A stretch of 9,301 nucleotides of DNA. It comes from Prolixibacteraceae bacterium (GTDB lineage: Bacteria > Bacteroidota > Bacteroidia > Bacteroidales > Prolixibacteraceae). Both the position numbers and the translations under genes were made by a program. Below are positions 6,989-9,301 of the stretch, piece after piece (the stretch's first letter is position 1; each line of letters starts with the position of its first letter). The stretch is from assembly GCA_007116765.1 (NCBI GenBank), contig SKHV01000413.1:1-9301 (forward strand). Reading direction: 5' to 3'. The notes beneath the pieces are model-generated. The model had not been told where the DNA came from, made no database searches, and saw nothing but the letters and a program-made list of their open reading frames with translations.

Positions 6989-7017
6989 CGTTGGGCTTTT
7001 TTGTATGTTGCCCAACG
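6989..7017. repeat. Hairpin CGTTGGGC...GCCCAACG
   Basis: A perfect 8-bp stem (6989-6996 with 7010-7017) encloses a 13-nt loop. Its two arms match the integron core consensus exactly (GTTGGGC as GTTRRRY, GCCCAAC as RYYYAAC) but face inward relative to one another, as at the junction of two adjacent sites. No T-run follows the stem on the minus strand, so a terminator for the upstream gene is unlikely. Confidence 0.6.
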
Positions 7018-7147
7018 TTTTGTGTATCTTTCAGTGGCGACCAAAAAAGCACAGCCCTTAGTTTTACAGTCGTAAAGTTAGAAAATAAATCCCAGATATT
7101 TGGTTTCAGCTCCCGAACCTCGACATTGAAGATACATTGTGTTGGCA
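7010..7147. repeat. attC-like imperfect palindrome after the two-helix membrane protein gene
   Basis: The ends are GCCCAAC (7010-7016) and GTTGGCA (7141-7147). Inner arms TGTATCTTTCA (7023-7033) and TGAAGATACA (7127-7136) pair with one unpaired base, and unpaired bases in one arm are typical of attC sites. On the coding strand TGCCAAC begins 4 nt after the stop of the 418-codon gene, and the element ends in GTTGGGC, an exact GTTRRRY. At about 138 bp it is within the size range of attC sites. The long central part shows little pairing. Confidence 0.55.
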
Positions 7148-7151
7148 AAAG

Positions 7152-8408
7152 TTATTTTTTCTCGTTTTTAATTTTGTCAAGAGCATTAACCAGTCGAGTA
7201 TTGTTTTCTTGCTTAAAATCTCTACGCATTTTTTTATAGTCAATATCTTCATCAAATATTTCCTTTACAATTAAAATTCCTTTGGCTAAATCATCATCTT
7301 CTGGCAGGTATGAAATAAGATTTCTGATTAAGTTTTGAACTTGATTGGTATTCAAAGAATCACTTTTGATTCTTTCTAAAAACTTAAGAACCAACTTATT
7401 TTCAAGTTGGTTGTTCTGTTTCAGAAGATTTATTGATTGGTTAAAATAAGGGTAAGTAAATAGCCTTTCATCAAAATCTTCCATTAATTTAACAATGTCA
7501 ATTTCTCCTTTTCTCTTTTGAACTAAACTGTTTAAAATTCTGAAAACCACATTCGGTGATGCATTCTTAACAAGATACTTAAGAGTTTCGTTATCATAAA
7601 TATCAAAGTTTTCCACATTTTGAATTAGTTTATTTGTCCTGTTTGGATTGGATGTGTCTGAGAGATACGAGTGGAAAAGAGTTTTGTGTTTTCTTTCTGG
7701 GCTTTCTAACAATAGAGGGACAAGAAAGACCATACTTCTGTGCGAGTAATGTTTAGAAAATATTTGATAACCCAAATCAATTGTTTTAGAATAATCTAAA
7801 CGGCATAAAATTTCAAATAAATTTAGAACATTCATTGTAGTATAAGATGTGATATTATCATATTCCTGTTCCATTATTTTGGATAACATATCATAATGTT
7901 TTTCCTTGACCAATTCAGTATTGGAATAAAGTTTAATAATTGTGTCAGATTTAACCGCTGAATTGGATGAAATTAAATTAGGAATTAGTTCACTTATTTG
8001 GTTTTGATAATATTTGGTCATCATTGATTCTGGGGCAGCCATTATTGCCTCCAACAACTCTTTAGCTTCAGTCATCTTTTTTACAGTGAAGAATCCAAAT
8101 ACAACAAGAATTAGGGTTAGAAAAACAGCAAAGAGTACTATAGTATAGTTTAGGTAGTTTGTAGTTCTGTCAAATTCTTTTGAAACGACTTTTTCAATTG
8201 ATTCGGAAATAAATCTTTGATAATTTTCATTCGAAATTTTTCTTAATTCTTTAACATCAGTTGTATCTGTTACTTTAAAACTAATATTGAAGTTGGTTTT
8301 ATTGGCATAACTATTCTTGTAGATTAATGTCAGCATTATACCTAGTGCAAAAGCAGCCATTAATAACAGTCCAATTGTAAAATTTATAGCGCTCTTATTT
8401 TTTGTCAT
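7152..8408 (-). CDS. Unrecognised membrane protein with two TM helices and a large helical C-terminal domain
   Basis: The family is not recognised. From the ATG at 8406-8408 the protein has 418 residues. Hydrophobic segments at about 10-30 and 88-109 flank a polar, probably periplasmic loop of about 57 residues that includes a likely helical stretch (about 50-85). Residues 110-418 are soluble and look all-helical, with repeated leucine-rich amphipathic stretches that could form a HEAT/ARM-like superhelix; this is judged by eye. An in-frame TTG at 8454-8456 would add 16 basic residues; I prefer the ATG because it puts the first membrane helix close to the N terminus. The gene stands alone, separated from the defence operon by about 300 bp of palindromic DNA. 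A sensor or scaffold at the inner membrane is possible, but no catalytic motif was seen. Confidence 0.8.
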   Translation of the reverse strand: MTKNKSAINFTIGLLLMAAFALGIMLTLIYKNSYANKTNFNISFKVTDTTDVKELRKISNENYQRFISESIEKVVSKEFDRTTNYLNYTIVLFAVFLTLILVVFGFFTVKKMTEAKELLEAIMAAPESMMTKYYQNQISELIPNLISSNSAVKSDTIIKLYSNTELVKEKHYDMLSKIMEQEYDNITSYTTMNVLNLFEILCRLDYSKTIDLGYQIFSKHYSHRSMVFLVPLLLESPERKHKTLFHSYLSDTSNPNRTNKLIQNVENFDIYDNETLKYLVKNASPNVVFRILNSLVQKRKGEIDIVKLMEDFDERLFTYPYFNQSINLLKQNNQLENKLVLKFLERIKSDSLNTNQVQNLIRNLISYLPEDDDLAKGILIVKEIFDEDIDYKKMRRDFKQENNTRLVNALDKIKNEKK

Positions 8409-9092
8409 ATTTGTAGATTGTCGTTTTAATTTATGCACAACTCGTATATATCCCAAACTTTGTCCTATTTATTTTATTCAATAGTTTAAATATTCACAAG
8501 TGCTTTTGTTTTAAGTTTGATTAATTTATTACAATAGTAAACATTTTAGCTTAAAATCAATTGAATCTGAATAAAAACCTCATCAGTTGTTGACTAATCA
8601 TATGCCTCACGGAAGTTGATACCGGTACTACATATGTATTTGGAAACGGATTTCTACTTAACGCAAACATGAACTGGAAGAATATCCTAACTAAAGCTTT
8701 TACTGAAAACTTTACCTTATGAAAACTAAACTCTATTTGAACAAACAAGTGGGGTGAACCTCTTGTACTATCTGTTTTGAAAACAATACCTAAAGCCGAT
8801 AAAAGTTGATTAGTACCTGAATGTAACACAGGCTATTCCTTACTTTGAATATGATTTTTCTTAACTATTATTTTTGGTAAAAATGCTTTTACAAATGGTG
8901 AATTTTGTGGGAATAGCTTGTGTGGGTTGGTTTTAATATCATTCTGTTGTGCATATAGCCTTCTAAGCGTTTAGTGGGTAAGGACAGGTATGTTTAAAAT
9001 TTAAAATATGATAAATAAGTTGATAGGACTACGCCAATAAAAATTGAAACACTCAACCTAACCACTAAAAAGAAAACACCCAAAAAAACGAT
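8409..9092. other. Gene-poor stretch of nearly 700 bp
   Basis: No convincing gene, RNA gene or strong repeat was found between the membrane-protein start and the second 120-bp repeat. It contains the promoter region of the membrane-protein gene, though no clear -7/-33 pair could be fixed, and one weak 90-codon frame (8557-8829, minus). The part 8830-9092 is AT-rich with frequent stops in all frames. Confidence 0.6.
8557..8829 (-). pseudogene. Possible gene remnant, 90-codon frame
   Basis: An open frame starts at a GTG with an in-frame TAG two codons upstream, and no good ribosome binding site was seen. The translation alternates hydrophobic and polar residues in several short runs and ends in an aromatic-rich tail (FLFRFN). 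That would fit the last strands of an outer-membrane beta-barrel, so it may be the 3' end of a decayed gene. A chance frame is equally possible; no family is recognised. Confidence 0.2.
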
Positions 9093-9212
9093 AACCCTAA
9101 TTATTGATTTTTCACAAGATTTTTTACTGAATCCAACGATTCAGTTCAACATAGTTTTTCCCAAATTACTCTGTATGCGTCCTGCGGAAGTAACGAAAAA
9201 TTAGTTGTTGGC
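9093..9212. repeat. 120-bp direct repeat, copy 2
   Basis: This is the full second copy of the element at 1-120, with six mismatches. It keeps the perfect hairpin (9126-9133 with 9138-9145) and ends exactly at GTTGGC (9207-9212). On the minus strand it starts 5 nt after the stop codon of the T9SS-tail gene, the same relation that copy 1 has to the 137-codon gene. Sequence to its left (9061-9092) is visible and A-rich, and the similarity seems to begin near 9093. No flanking target duplication can be judged because the left side of copy 1 is outside the window. Confidence 0.9.
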
Positions 9213-9217
9213 CGTAG

Positions 9218-9301
9218 TTATTCTTTTATCAGTTTACCCGTCCAGATGCTACCATTACTCAAGTCTGCTTTTACAAAATATAGTCCGGCTGGGATATCAT
9301 C
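9218..9301 (-). CDS. C-terminal end of a T9SS-exported protein (partial)
   Basis: Only the last 27 codons and the stop (9218-9220) are inside the window. They translate to DDIPAGLYFV followed by KADLSNGSIWTGKLIKE. The pattern of a short turn, PAGLYFVK, a variable strand, then a lysine-rich K-L-I-K-E end is characteristic of the type A T9SS C-terminal sorting domain. That domain directs proteins through the outer membrane in Bacteroidota and is cleaved or anchored at the cell surface. The protein's main function lies in the missing N-terminal part. The gene is on the same strand as all others and is followed after 5 nt by GCCAAC, the start of repeat copy 2. It may belong to the host chromosome next to the mobile block. 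Confidence 0.85.
   Translation of the reverse strand, partial: DDIPAGLYFVKADLSNGSIWTGKLIKE

Noticed and set aside
6906..7148. 80-codon minus-strand frame between the membrane protein and the regulator
   Set aside because: It coincides with the composite palindromic region and covers the repeated GTTGGC motifs; composition does not resemble a folded protein. Treated as non-coding.
6817..7239. 140-codon plus-strand frame
   Set aside because: It overlaps the start of the regulator, the palindromes and the end of the membrane-protein gene on the opposite strand; a shadow frame.
1..9212. Insertion sequence or conjugative element bounded by the 120-bp repeats
   Set aside because: No transposase, relaxase or integrase is encoded between the repeats, so self-mobility cannot be claimed. 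The repeats may still act with recombinases encoded elsewhere.

Overview
The window is AT-rich and fits the phylum Bacteroidota. The strongest sign is at the right edge: the last 27 codons of a minus-strand gene read as a type IX secretion (T9SS) C-terminal sorting tail, a system confined to that phylum. A TAnnTTTG promoter box upstream of the main operon agrees. Every credible gene lies on the minus strand, so transcription runs from high to low coordinates. No tRNA, rRNA, CRISPR array, transposase or integrase was seen.

Layout in the direction of transcription: (1) 9301-9218, end of a T9SS-exported protein; (2) 9212-9093, a 120-bp repeat whose second copy is at 120-1 (114/120 identical by my hand alignment); (3) 9092-8409, nearly 700 bp with no convincing gene, only a weak 90-codon frame; (4) 8408-7152, an unrecognised protein with two membrane segments and a large soluble C-terminal domain; (5) 7147-6922, palindromic non-coding DNA; (6) 6849-800, a tightly packed six-gene defence operon; (7) 796-543, more palindromic DNA; (8) 522-109, a small two-helix membrane protein with a possible PH-like domain; (9) the second 120-bp repeat.

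The operon is the centre of the window. An XRE/C-type regulator is followed by a DNA cytosine-5 methyltransferase, an AlwI-family type IIS restriction endonuclease and a beta-class amino-methyltransferase. Together these form a complete restriction-modification (R-M) system with one methyltransferase probably serving each strand of an asymmetric site. After 17 bp comes a PHP-phosphoesterase/SMC-like ATPase fusion resembling the Ppl/TrlF anti-phage proteins. Last is an unrecognised 97-residue protein whose start overlaps the end of the ATPase gene. Spacings of 1 to 17 bp and the overlap indicate one transcript, so R-M and PHP-ATPase defence appear to be co-expressed.

The non-coding DNA is the other notable part. 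All four transcription units end with GCCAAC at or within a few bases of the stop codon, and each is followed by DNA with imperfect inverted repeats. Several of these elements end in GTTGGC, GTTGGGC or GTTGGAT, which resemble integron attC core sites (RYYYAAC...GTTRRRY). This suggests an array of gene cassettes in one orientation with the defence operon as one unusually large cassette. That reading is an inference; no integrase is in view, and the 120-bp repeats could also be an unrelated dispersed element.
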